From positions 1 to 14,577 of the forward strand of contig JAGKXC010000050.1 in assembly GCA_021151535.1 (NCBI GenBank): 14,577 nt of DNA, given 5' to 3'. Shown piece by piece: positions 8,379 through 14,577 of this stretch (positions are counted from its first letter, which is position 1; each line of letters starts with the position of its first letter). This DNA is from Sphingobacteriia bacterium (GTDB taxonomy: Bacteria > Bacteroidota > Bacteroidia > NS11-12g > UBA955). The notes beneath the pieces were generated by a model that worked only from the letters and a program-made list of their open reading frames with translations, ran no database searches and was not told the DNA's origin. Position numbers and translations under genes: made by a program.

Positions 8379-9950
8379 TTAGATCTGTACTTTGCTAATA
8401 AAGTACACATTACGCTTACCACCAGAACCTTTGATTCTCTGATATCCGTGAACCACATAATAGTTCTCGTATAAGAAATTCACTTTGGCAATGGTGTTTT
8501 TTACTTTCTCAGAAGCATCGCCCGTTCCAATTACACCTCTATCGTAGCTGCCGGTAGAATTACCGTTGTTATCGAAAGTATGTGAGCGGATGTAATTGTA
8601 ATCTGCAAACGTCATGGTAATTGGCTGGCCCGTATTGATGGTAATATTTCTTTCTACAGACATTGGTTTGCGTATTAAATACATCGCGATGGATTGATCT
8701 TGTACAATTTCGCCTTTTAAATTAAATTTCACCAAAATGGCATGGGTATATTGGTAACCATCAAACACTGTAACGGTAGTGGTAGTGGGTTTTCCGTTCA
8801 CATAGGTAGTTCTAGTTTCTGTGCGATAAGTTGCATAAAATGCTTCGCCAACTAGAATAAAACCATCTGAAACGGGTACAATGGGGTGGGTTACCATCAT
8901 GATACTAGCAGAAAGTTCTTTGCCTTTGGCTGCGGCTTTGCCTTTCTTGCGCTCAATTTTATCTTGCTGTTTTTGGGGTAGATATTTTGTGTAGTTTTTA
9001 AGATCTAGGAAGTTGGTATAACGTATATAACTAAGGGAAGTAGCATCTGCTTCTGCAAGGAAGATACCTTCGGCAGTTATGGCATTGGCCCCACCTTTGG
9101 TTGAATAGGTTCCTGTAAAAAATACTTTGTTTTTGGCGATGGCTGAAGCGGTAACGCTGATAACTTGATTTGTTGAAGTTTTGTTTAACTTTAAGGCGCA
9201 AACATCATCGCCAGCTAAATTGAATCTCACTGCAACAAAGTCTGAAGTTAATTTATTTACCTTATTTACCATAAAAACCGCAACTTCATCAATGTTTTCC
9301 ATGGCTTGAATGCTGTGGTAATTCAATTTCTTTGGTGTTGCGCCATCTATTTGTATGTCAATCAATTGTGCTTCGCCAGATTTCCAATCAATGTTTGCCA
9401 AATGGGTAATATTTTTTAGGCGATAAACTACAAACAAACTTTTTCCAACCAAGGCGATATCTCGAATCGAAGATTTTTTTGGCAAATGGCCTTCGGCAAC
9501 CGTTAATTTATGTTTGTTTGCCTTTTCAAATGTGTGGATTAGGAAACTGCCATCTTTTGCATAAAGGAAGTTTACCAAATTATTGTTTGACTGCGCAATT
9601 TTATGCATGTAATCTGCCCCAGCACCAAAAAATCCAACGGAATAGCCAAATTTCTTTTCAACAGATTCATTGTATTCTTCAGTAGATTTTAAATCTGTGT
9701 TAAAAAATTCATAATGTACATCGAAGGTTCCATTTTCAACTTTCTCAGTGCGAGAAACCATCACAACACCAGATTTGCCAAGGGTAAAAACTTCTTCGCC
9801 AGCAAATCCATCTTTTAAATCAAATTCTACTCTGCCCATTGTTTTAACGGGTTCGATTTTGTTTGTTTGGGCAATAGAAAAATTGACATAAAACATTTGT
9901 AAGCAGATTGTTGCTACACCCAAAATGGAGTTTCTAATTTTAAAATTCAT
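8379..9950 (-). CDS. Secreted protein of unknown function
   Basis: I do not recognise this 523-residue protein. A signal peptide is clear (about 1-27, with a hydrophobic core and FSIAQ at the end). The mature part alternates short beta-type segments with loops, for example IRDIALVGKSLFVVYRL (162-178), NKVFFTGTYSTKG (274-286), DGFILVGEAFYATY (362-375) and HAILVKFNLKGEIV (403-416). This suggests repeated four-stranded blades, so a beta-propeller is possible but not shown. A lysine-rich stretch, KIERKKGKAAAKGK, lies at 331-344, and a threonine-rich hairpin follows at about 378-394. There is no T9SS tail, lipobox or recognisable catalytic motif. Nine consecutive C bases directly precede the ATG. 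An exact TAnnTTTG box lies about 30 bases upstream of the start, and a strong hairpin terminator overlaps the end of the convergent gene. It is transcribed in the same direction as htpG, but the htpG terminator separates them. Confidence 0.75.
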   Translation of the reverse strand: MNFKIRNSILGVATICLQMFYVNFSIAQTNKIEPVKTMGRVEFDLKDGFAGEEVFTLGKSGVVMVSRTEKVENGTFDVHYEFFNTDLKSTEEYNESVEKKFGYSVGFFGAGADYMHKIAQSNNNLVNFLYAKDGSFLIHTFEKANKHKLTVAEGHLPKKSSIRDIALVGKSLFVVYRLKNITHLANIDWKSGEAQLIDIQIDGATPKKLNYHSIQAMENIDEVAVFMVNKVNKLTSDFVAVRFNLAGDDVCALKLNKTSTNQVISVTASAIAKNKVFFTGTYSTKGGANAITAEGIFLAEADATSLSYIRYTNFLDLKNYTKYLPQKQQDKIERKKGKAAAKGKELSASIMMVTHPIVPVSDGFILVGEAFYATYRTETRTTYVNGKPTTTTVTVFDGYQYTHAILVKFNLKGEIVQDQSIAMYLIRKPMSVERNITINTGQPITMTFADYNYIRSHTFDNNGNSTGSYDRGVIGTGDASEKVKNTIAKVNFLYENYYVVHGYQRIKGSGGKRNVYFISKVQI

Positions 9951-9959
9951 GGGGGGGGG
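9951..9959 (-). repeat. C9 homopolymer directly before a start codon
   Basis: Nine G on the plus strand (nine C in the transcript) directly precede the ATG at 9950. The tract occupies the place of a ribosome-binding site and cannot pair with the anti-Shine-Dalgarno. Runs this long can slip during replication, so its length may vary and alter leader length or structure. It could also be a sequencing or assembly length error. Confidence 0.7.
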
Positions 9960-9979
9960 AGATATGGATAAAATTTATT

Positions 9980-9987
9980 CAAAAGTA
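9980..9987 (-). promoter_or_regulatory. Bacteroidota -7 box (TACTTTTG) for the unknown secreted protein
   Basis: The minus strand reads TACTTTTG, an exact TAnnTTTG match, about 30 bases before the ATG at 9950. The leader would be short (about 20-25 bases), with the C9 tract making up its last nine. No well-spaced -33 TTG is seen. Confidence 0.38.
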
Positions 9988-10057
9988 TGGCAATAAAAAG
10001 GGAATTTAGATGTAAAATTTTTTGTAGCACTGAATTTCATCATCAAAACAATAAAAA

Positions 10058-10126
10058 AACACCCTTTCAGATGGGTGATTATAACAACCATGGGTTGCCA
10101 TAAAACACACTATCTAAAAGGGTGTT
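10058..10126 (-). terminator. Long structured intrinsic terminator of htpG
   Basis: In the htpG transcript, starting about 20 bases after the stop, a 15-bp outer stem pairs 10112-10126 with 10058-10072 (one G-U wobble). A 3-bp helix follows (10108-10110 with 10075-10077), then an 11-bp inner stem (10093-10103 with 10079-10089; two G-U wobbles) closed by a 3-base loop. A U-rich tract, TTTTTATTGTTTT, follows directly. The wobbles work only in minus-strand RNA; the plus strand would have A-C mismatches there, so the structure fits the htpG direction. It is much longer than a usual terminator hairpin and might also protect the 3' end or give a stable small RNA. Confidence 0.78.
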
Positions 10127-10146
10127 GAGTAAATGAAAAATTAGAC

Positions 10147-11958
10147 TTAAGCGATATAGCTTTTTGCCTTTTTAACAAATCTTTCTAGTGCTTCACCTTG
10201 TAACTGACCTCTTTGTAACATGGCGATATCCATGCAGTATTCAAGTAAGTCTTTCTGTTCGGTAGCATTTAAGTTCATAGCTTTATTAGCAAATGGATGG
10301 TTGCCGTTCACAACAAGGGTTTGTTTTTTCAAACCCAAATCGCCCATTGGAAATCCGCCGCCCATTCTTTGCATATCTTCCATTCTTCTTTCCCACTCGT
10401 TGCGGTGAATGGAGATGAATTCGTCGTTTGGCGATAATGCCTCAACCTTGATTTCAAATGCCAATTCATTTACCAATCCTTTTACAGAATCTTCCAACGA
10501 TTTGCGTTGATCTTCGGTTAGGGTATGCTCAATTTTGATGTCTTTTTCAATCAATTGATCTACCGGACCGCCATCTACGCATTTGAATTTTACTTTTTCA
10601 AATTTCGATTCAACCCATCCAGCGAAATGCGTATCCAAAGGACCGTTCAATACAATTACCTCATAACCTTTGTCTTTAGCAGCGATGATATTCATGTGCT
10701 GCGCCGCTGTGTCTGTGCTGTAAAGCACTACGGTTTCATCATTTTTATCGGTTTGATTGATTTTTGCATGATCAATCCATTCTTGGATGGTGTACAATTT
10801 CTCATCGGTAGTCTTAAGCATGCAAATGTCTTTGGTGCGATCTGCAAATTTCTCATCGGCTACCATGCCGTACTTCACAAATAGGTCTAAATATTCCCAT
10901 TTGCTTTGGAAGTCTTCGCGATTTTCGTTGAACAATTCATTCAATTTATCACTTACCTTTTTAGAGATGTGCTGGGTAATTTTCTTCACGTTTGAATCGC
11001 TTTGAAGTGCACTTCTGCTCACGTTCAAAGGAATATCTGGTGAATCAATCACACCTTTTAACAACACCAAATATTCAGGTAACACGTCTTTCACATCTTC
11101 GGTTACAAAAACTTGGTTGCAATACAATTGCACGCGGTTGTTTCTGTTATCGATAGCCTCATTTACCTTAGGGAAATACAAAACGCCTGTAAGGTTAAAC
11201 GGATAATCGGTATTGATGTGAATATGGAATAAAGGTGCTTCTTGCATGGGATACAATTCTTCGAAGAATTTCTTGTAATCCTCTTGCTCTAAATCTGCTG
11301 GTTTTTTGGTCCAAATAGGGTTAATGTTGTTGATTTGCTCACCGTCGAATTCTATGGCGATAGGCATGAAACGACAGTATTTGCGCAACAATTCTCTTAC
11401 TTTCCACTTGCTTCCGTAGGTTTCAAAATCCTCATCGGTCATGTAAAGGATTACATCGGTACCACGTTGAGCGCGATTTCCCTTTCCGATGTTGTAAGAG
11501 GTTGCTCCATCGCAATCCCAATGAACGGCTTCACTATCATTTTGGAAGCTTTTGGTTTCGATGGCTACCTTTTTTGAAACCATGAAAGCGGAATAGAAAC
11601 CCAGTCCAAAATGACCAATCATTTGTTCGGGGTCTTTGTCTTTCCACATTTCGGCAAATTCGCGCGCACCTGAAAAAGCCAATTGGGTGATGTATTTTTC
11701 CACCTCGGCCTCGGTCATACCAATCCCTGAATCGGAAATCGTAAGAGTTTTTTCTTTTTCATCTAGGGCGATGGTGATTTTGGCATCGTTGATATCATCG
11801 CCGAATTCTCCGGCCCTAGAAAGGGTTTTTAATTTTTTTGTAGCATCTACCGCGTTGCTCACCAATTCGCGGATGAAAATCTCCTGATCTGTGTAAAGAA
11901 ACTTCTTAATGATCGGGAAAATGTTCTCTGATTGTACAGAAATTTGTCCGGTTCTCAT
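10147..11958 (-). CDS. htpG: Molecular chaperone HtpG (bacterial Hsp90)
   Basis: This 603-residue protein is an ATP-dependent homodimeric cytoplasmic chaperone of the Hsp90 family. The N-terminal GHKL ATPase domain shows FIRELVSNAVDA with the catalytic Glu31 and Mg-binding Asn35, DSGIGMT at 76-82 with the adenine-contacting Asp, the lid segment GHFGLGFYS at 115-123, and GTDV at 166-169. The middle domain has NVSRSALQ at 312-319 with the conserved Arg315 that contacts the ATP gamma-phosphate. A C-terminal dimerisation region follows. Length fits bacterial HtpG (E. coli 624), with no eukaryotic charged linker and no MEEVD tail. Unusually for this window, a Shine-Dalgarno-like GAGGT sits 5 bases before the ATG. 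The gene is divergent from recX across 165 bases that hold a large inverted repeat, and it ends in a strong structured terminator. Heat-shock control is expected from the family but no known sigma-32 or CIRCE site is visible. Confidence 0.97.
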   Translation of the reverse strand: MRTGQISVQSENIFPIIKKFLYTDQEIFIRELVSNAVDATKKLKTLSRAGEFGDDINDAKITIALDEKEKTLTISDSGIGMTEAEVEKYITQLAFSGAREFAEMWKDKDPEQMIGHFGLGFYSAFMVSKKVAIETKSFQNDSEAVHWDCDGATSYNIGKGNRAQRGTDVILYMTDEDFETYGSKWKVRELLRKYCRFMPIAIEFDGEQINNINPIWTKKPADLEQEDYKKFFEELYPMQEAPLFHIHINTDYPFNLTGVLYFPKVNEAIDNRNNRVQLYCNQVFVTEDVKDVLPEYLVLLKGVIDSPDIPLNVSRSALQSDSNVKKITQHISKKVSDKLNELFNENREDFQSKWEYLDLFVKYGMVADEKFADRTKDICMLKTTDEKLYTIQEWIDHAKINQTDKNDETVVLYSTDTAAQHMNIIAAKDKGYEVIVLNGPLDTHFAGWVESKFEKVKFKCVDGGPVDQLIEKDIKIEHTLTEDQRKSLEDSVKGLVNELAFEIKVEALSPNDEFISIHRNEWERRMEDMQRMGGGFPMGDLGLKKQTLVVNGNHPFANKAMNLNATEQKDLLEYCMDIAMLQRGQLQGEALERFVKKAKSYIA

Positions 11959-11963
11959 GCCCC

Positions 11964-11968
11964 ACCTC
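11964..11968 (-). promoter_or_regulatory. Shine-Dalgarno-like GAGGT of htpG
   Basis: The minus strand reads agaggtggggc directly before the ATG at 11958. GAGGT pairs fully with the ACCTC core of the 16S rRNA 3' end at a spacing of 5 bases. No comparable site precedes the other genes here, where A/T-rich leaders are the rule. It supports this start codon and suggests strong translation. Confidence 0.55.
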
Positions 11969-12005
11969 TATCAACAGTTATACCAACTGCCACGCGCTGA
12001 AATTT

Positions 12006-12064
12006 TGTCAGATTTTTTGCATAAAATCCTAAAATTGAGGGAGAAATTGCAAAAAATCCCGACA
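12006..12064. promoter_or_regulatory. Interrupted inverted repeat in the htpG-recX divergent region
   Basis: The arms tgtc-a-gattttttgc (12006-12020) and gcaaaaaatc-cc-gaca (12049-12064) pair over 10+4 bp with a 1-versus-2-base interruption and a 28-base spacer. An 8-base direct copy of cagatttt occurs at 12009-12016 and 12063-12070. It does not match CIRCE. Its place between two divergent promoters, upstream of a heat-shock gene, suggests an operator for an unknown regulator; a leader hairpin is the alternative. Confidence 0.45.
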
Positions 12065-12082
12065 GATTTTGGCCTAAAAAGG

Positions 12083-12090
12083 TAATTTTG
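12083..12090 (+). promoter_or_regulatory. Bacteroidota -7 box (TAATTTTG) for recX
   Basis: This is an exact TAnnTTTG match 33 bases before the ATG at 12124, giving a leader of about 25 bases. The nearest TTTG upstream (12068-12071) is too close for a -33 box. The right arm of the inverted repeat covers the -33 region, which would allow repression or activation there. Confidence 0.42.
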
Positions 12091-12123
12091 ACCTTTGGTA
12101 ACAGCCAATAAGAATTCAACCCT

Positions 12124-12603
12124 ATGGAAACGCCAAAGTTTAAGAAGCAAATAGGCATTGCGGAGGCAAGGAAAAAGATTGAGCGTTTCTGTGCTTACCA
12201 AGAAAGAAGTCAGTGGGAGGTAAAACGGCGGTTGTTAGATTACGGGTTGCCTTATGGCGATGTAGACGAATTGATGGTAGAGTTGATTCGGGCAAATTTC
12301 CTCAATGAAGAGCGATTTGTAAGGGCCTATGTTAAAGGGAAATTTGCGATGAAGGGTTGGGGCGTAAATAAAATTAAGCAAGGTTTGCGCACACACGCCA
12401 TTGGTGAGAAACTCATTTCTAAGATTTTGGGGGAGTTTGATCAGGTTGCTTATTCCCAAAAGCTAAAGGATATCGCCCTGAAAAAATGGCCAACCATTAA
12501 AGCGAATTCAGAATATGAAAAACGCGGAAAATTACAGCGATTCTTGATGGGTAAGGGCTATGAATATGCGCAAATTGAATCCATCATGGATGAATTTCAA
12601 TAA
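12124..12603 (+). CDS. recX: RecX family regulatory protein
   Basis: This 159-residue protein matches RecX, a small all-helical protein made of three-helix repeats that binds RecA filaments and usually inhibits recombinase and coprotease activity. The most diagnostic stretch is FCAYQERSQWEVKRRL at 22-37, followed by the NFLNEERFVRAYVKGKF block at 58-74 and KGWGVNKIKQGLR at 77-89. A third, less conserved repeat lies near the C-terminus (RGKLQRFLMGKGYEYAQI, about 134-151). Length is typical for the family. Unlike many bacteria, recX is not next to recA here; it is alone and divergent from htpG. A TAnnTTTG box precedes it. The ATG at 12124 is the first in frame after the promoter and gives a normal N-terminus. 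No Shine-Dalgarno site is seen. No clear terminator lies in the 48 bases before the convergent ACMSD gene's stop. Confidence 0.9.
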   Translation: METPKFKKQIGIAEARKKIERFCAYQERSQWEVKRRLLDYGLPYGDVDELMVELIRANFLNEERFVRAYVKGKFAMKGWGVNKIKQGLRTHAIGEKLISKILGEFDQVAYSQKLKDIALKKWPTIKANSEYEKRGKLQRFLMGKGYEYAQIESIMDEFQ

Positions 12604-12651
12604 TTTCCAACTGGATGATTTCTGAAAAATAGCGGTTGCTGAAATTGAAAA

Positions 12652-13692
12652 TTAAACGAACAAGGATTTGTCCATTTTTAACCATTCTAAGGCAGAATCA
12701 CCCAGCATGGTAGCTTTTTCGATATCAGTAAAATCGCATGATTTGATCAATTCACCGGGTACATCTTCGCCCAATGGGAAAGGATAATCGGTACCCAAGG
12801 TAACGCGGTTTACTCCTACCATGTCTGCGATGAAACGCAACATTTTTGGATCGTGAACCAATGAATCAAGCCAGAATTGACCTAAATATTTGCTTGGATT
12901 TTGGTTGTTATGAACCGCCACTAAATCGGGCCTTGCTTTCCAACCGTGTTCAATTCTACCAAAAGTAGCTGGGAATGCGCCTCCTCCATGGGCAAATGCC
13001 ACCCTTAAATTGGGAAGTTTTTCCAAAACGCCGCCAAAAATCATAGAGCAAATGGCCAACGAAGTTTCAGCTGGCATACCCACCAACCAAGGTAGCCAAT
13101 AATCGGGCATTTTGGTTTTTGCACTATACCACCAGGGGTGAACAAACAATGCCATATCCAAGCGTTCCATGGCTTCAAAAATCGGGAACAAGCTTGGGTC
13201 GTTGAGGTTCATGTGGTTAATGTGTGAGCCAATTTGAATACCCTTCAATCCTATTTGTTTGCATCGCTCTAATTCTTTGATAGCCAATTCAGTATGTTGC
13301 ATTGGCAAAGTGCCTAATCCAACAAAACGAGTGGGATATTTTTCAACTACTTGGGCAATATGATCATTTAAGAACATGGCAATGTCCAAAGTGTGCTTGG
13401 GTTCTGCCCAATAGCTGAACATCACGGGAATGGTACTCAACACTTGAACATCTACATGGTGGTGGTTGCATTCATGGATTCGTTTTTCGGGCGACCAACA
13501 ATTGTCTTCAATTTCGCGGAAGAACGCTTTGTCTAGCATCATCTTGGCGCAGCAAGGTTTGTGGTGATCCAACCAAATAAACTCTCCGTAACCGAATTTT
13601 TGTGCCCAATTGGGGATGTGTTCGGGGATAATATGGGTATGAATATCTACGGTGAAAAATGGGTGATTCGGGGCTTGCAGTTCAAGACTCAT
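12652..13692 (-). CDS. 2-amino-3-carboxymuconate-6-semialdehyde decarboxylase (ACMSD), amidohydrolase superfamily
   Basis: This 346-residue protein closely resembles animal and Pseudomonas ACMSD (EC 4.1.1.45), which decarboxylates aminocarboxymuconate semialdehyde in the kynurenine branch of tryptophan degradation and diverts flux away from quinolinate and NAD. Zinc ligands are visible: DIHTH (H18, H20), FVHPWW (H185) and GTDYPFPLGE (D302). Catalytic His235 lies in FAHGGGAFP, and substrate-binding arginines correspond to R59 (FFRE) and R246 (FGRIEHG). Other family blocks are ENCW-like DNCWSPE, STIPVMFSYWAEP and RFVGLGTLPMQ. Length fits (human about 336). The frame continues upstream to a TTG at 13710; the ATG at 13692 is preferred because the extra residues are not part of the family. 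No other kynurenine-pathway gene is in view. It is divergent from an amino acid permease across 93 bases. Related gamma-resorcylate and other decarboxylases are less likely given the whole-length motif match. Confidence 0.87.
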   Translation of the reverse strand: MSLELQAPNHPFFTVDIHTHIIPEHIPNWAQKFGYGEFIWLDHHKPCCAKMMLDKAFFREIEDNCWSPEKRIHECNHHHVDVQVLSTIPVMFSYWAEPKHTLDIAMFLNDHIAQVVEKYPTRFVGLGTLPMQHTELAIKELERCKQIGLKGIQIGSHINHMNLNDPSLFPIFEAMERLDMALFVHPWWYSAKTKMPDYWLPWLVGMPAETSLAICSMIFGGVLEKLPNLRVAFAHGGGAFPATFGRIEHGWKARPDLVAVHNNQNPSKYLGQFWLDSLVHDPKMLRFIADMVGVNRVTLGTDYPFPLGEDVPGELIKSCDFTDIEKATMLGDSALEWLKMDKSLFV

Positions 13693-13737
13693 AACTACAA
13701 AATTACACAATCATGAGCAAAGCCTTGTTATTGGGTT

Positions 13738-13767
13738 TTTGCCTACGGGTTTCTTTCTGCATCTTTG
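13738..13767 (+). promoter_or_regulatory. Candidate promoter of the amino acid permease gene
   Basis: TTTG at 13738-13741 and CATCTTTG at 13760-13767 (one mismatch to TAnnTTTG) are 18 bases apart, the usual spacing for Bacteroidota -33/-7 elements. This predicts a leader of about 10-15 bases before the ATG at 13786. Two mutually exclusive small inverted repeats overlap the -7 box: gcatc/gatgc (13759-13773) and tttgc/gcaaa (13764-13776). Confidence 0.45.
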
Positions 13768-13785
13768 CGATGCAAAATTTCTCCA

Positions 13786-14577
13786 ATGAGCACTTCTCAT
13801 AAAAAGCGAAACGTAGATTTATTTGGCGCAATCAGTATCGTGGTTGCCAACATGATAGGCACCGGTGTTTTTACCAGTTTGGGTTACCAATTGTTTGGCA
13901 TTCAATCGGGTTTTGGCATTGCGATGATTTGGTTAACTGGCGGATTGTTGGCCTTTTTTGGCGCAGTGTGTTACGCAGAATTAGCCACACGATTTCCTGA
14001 AGATGGCGGCGAATATTATTTTTTATCCAAGATTTACCACCCCATTGTAGGATTTATGGCGGGTTTTGTGAGTGCAACAGTAGGATTTGCAGCACCCATC
14101 GCAGGAGCGGCGTTGGCTTTAAGTGCTTATGTGCACGGTGTTTTGCCCGAAGTACATGAAACTACGTTGGCAGTGGTTATTATTTTGTTGGTTTACGCCA
14201 TTCATTGGTGGAATTCTCGATTGGGAATTGATTTCCAAAAAGGCTCAACAGTACTAAAAATCAGCATCATCATTTTGTTTATCGGCGCTGGCTTTATGTG
14301 GGGATCGCAGCCAGTAGATTTGATGCCATCGCAATTGGGAATAAAGGAGTTATTTGGCGATGGTAGCGGTACAGAAAATTTGCCCTGGTGGCAGCCTTCT
14401 TGGCTTACGCAATCTTTTGCCATTAGTTTGATTTGGGTGAGTTTTGCCTATTCGGGTTGGAATGCCAGTACCTACATTGCAGGTACCATCCAATCGCCGG
14501 AAAAGAACCTTTCAAGGAGTATCATTATTGGAACGCTTACAGTAACGGTGCTTTATATTTTGCTGAATATCATGTTT
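13786..14577 (+). CDS. APC-superfamily amino acid permease, 5' part
   Basis: The frame starts at ATG 13786 and stays open to the last base, giving 264 residues of a transporter usually 430-480 long; the gene continues beyond the window. The first helix carries the broken-helix motif GTGVF at 25-29, which holds the substrate carboxylate in APC transporters. PEDGGEYYFL at 71-80 matches the conserved TM2-TM3 region. FAYSGWNASTYIAGTIQSPE at 220-239, followed by KNLSRSIIIG, matches the TM6 break and the following loop in the LAT/SteT-like branch. Hydrophobic segments fall near 15-37, 44-66, 87-117, 126-142, 157-173, 209-226 and 245-263. It should import or exchange amino acids across the inner membrane; which one is not readable. 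It is divergent from the ACMSD gene. No Shine-Dalgarno site is visible. Confidence 0.88.
   Translation, partial: MSTSHKKRNVDLFGAISIVVANMIGTGVFTSLGYQLFGIQSGFGIAMIWLTGGLLAFFGAVCYAELATRFPEDGGEYYFLSKIYHPIVGFMAGFVSATVGFAAPIAGAALALSAYVHGVLPEVHETTLAVVIILLVYAIHWWNSRLGIDFQKGSTVLKISIIILFIGAGFMWGSQPVDLMPSQLGIKELFGDGSGTENLPWWQPSWLTQSFAISLIWVSFAYSGWNASTYIAGTIQSPEKNLSRSIIIGTLTVTVLYILLNIMF

Noticed and set aside
12575..12600. Hairpin at the 3' end of recX (ttgaa/ttcaa around atccat/atggat)
   Set aside because: It is imperfect, lies wholly in coding sequence and has no T tract after it, so I do not call it a terminator.
13698..13705. Exact TAnnTTTG on the minus strand before ACMSD
   Set aside because: It ends only 5 bases before the ATG, so transcription would start at or within the start codon. 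A leaderless transcript is possible, but a chance match is as likely in AT-rich DNA.
13693..13710. TTG start extending the ACMSD protein by six residues
   Set aside because: An ATG at 13692 fits the family N-terminus better and has no need of a rare start codon.
1..14577. Mobile element, defence system, CRISPR array or tRNA
   Set aside because: No transposase, integrase, nuclease-defence gene, regularly spaced repeats or cloverleaf sequence was seen in any intergenic region; all gaps are under 200 bases.

Overview
The window looks like chromosomal DNA from a Bacteroidota bacterium. It is AT-rich by eye. The first protein ends in a tail resembling the type IX secretion (T9SS) C-terminal domain. 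Exact TAnnTTTG promoter boxes, typical of Bacteroidota, lie upstream of several genes, and most starts lack a Shine-Dalgarno sequence. The class within the phylum cannot be decided from the sequence. There is no tRNA, rRNA, CRISPR array, insertion sequence or phage gene.

Layout from left to right: the 3' end of a secreted endonuclease/exonuclease/phosphatase (EEP) family protein with a T9SS tail (1-501, +); a secreted GH13 alpha-amylase-family protein (570-3524, +); a membrane-anchored calcineurin-like phosphoesterase (3528-4790, -), whose stop lies 3 bases from the amylase stop; a large secreted Asp-box beta-propeller protein of the VPS10/sortilin-like type (4951-8343, +); a secreted protein of unknown function (8379-9950, -); the chaperone gene htpG (10147-11958, -); recX (12124-12603, +); an ACMSD-type amidohydrolase (12652-13692, -); and the 5' part of an APC-family amino acid permease (13786 to the window end, +).

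The genes mostly alternate in orientation and appear to be single transcription units, not operons. Four proteins are exported or probably exported (EEP, GH13, Asp-box propeller, unknown 523-residue protein), and only the EEP protein has a T9SS tail. The rest is housekeeping (protein folding, RecA regulation) or small-molecule metabolism. ACMSD (kynurenine/tryptophan degradation) and the permease share a 93-base divergent promoter region, which hints at a link between amino acid uptake and catabolism but does not prove one.

I found no clear new multi-gene system. The strongest unexplained signals are non-coding: a rod-like hairpin of about 69 nt with a U tract after htpG; a 14-bp interrupted inverted repeat between htpG and recX; a run of nine C directly before the start codon of the unknown secreted protein; and a two-way terminator whose loop contains a stop codon. 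At protein level, the GH13 enzyme has unusual residues at two normally invariant positions, and the phosphoesterase carries a Tat-like motif with one arginine missing inside a multi-pass membrane region.
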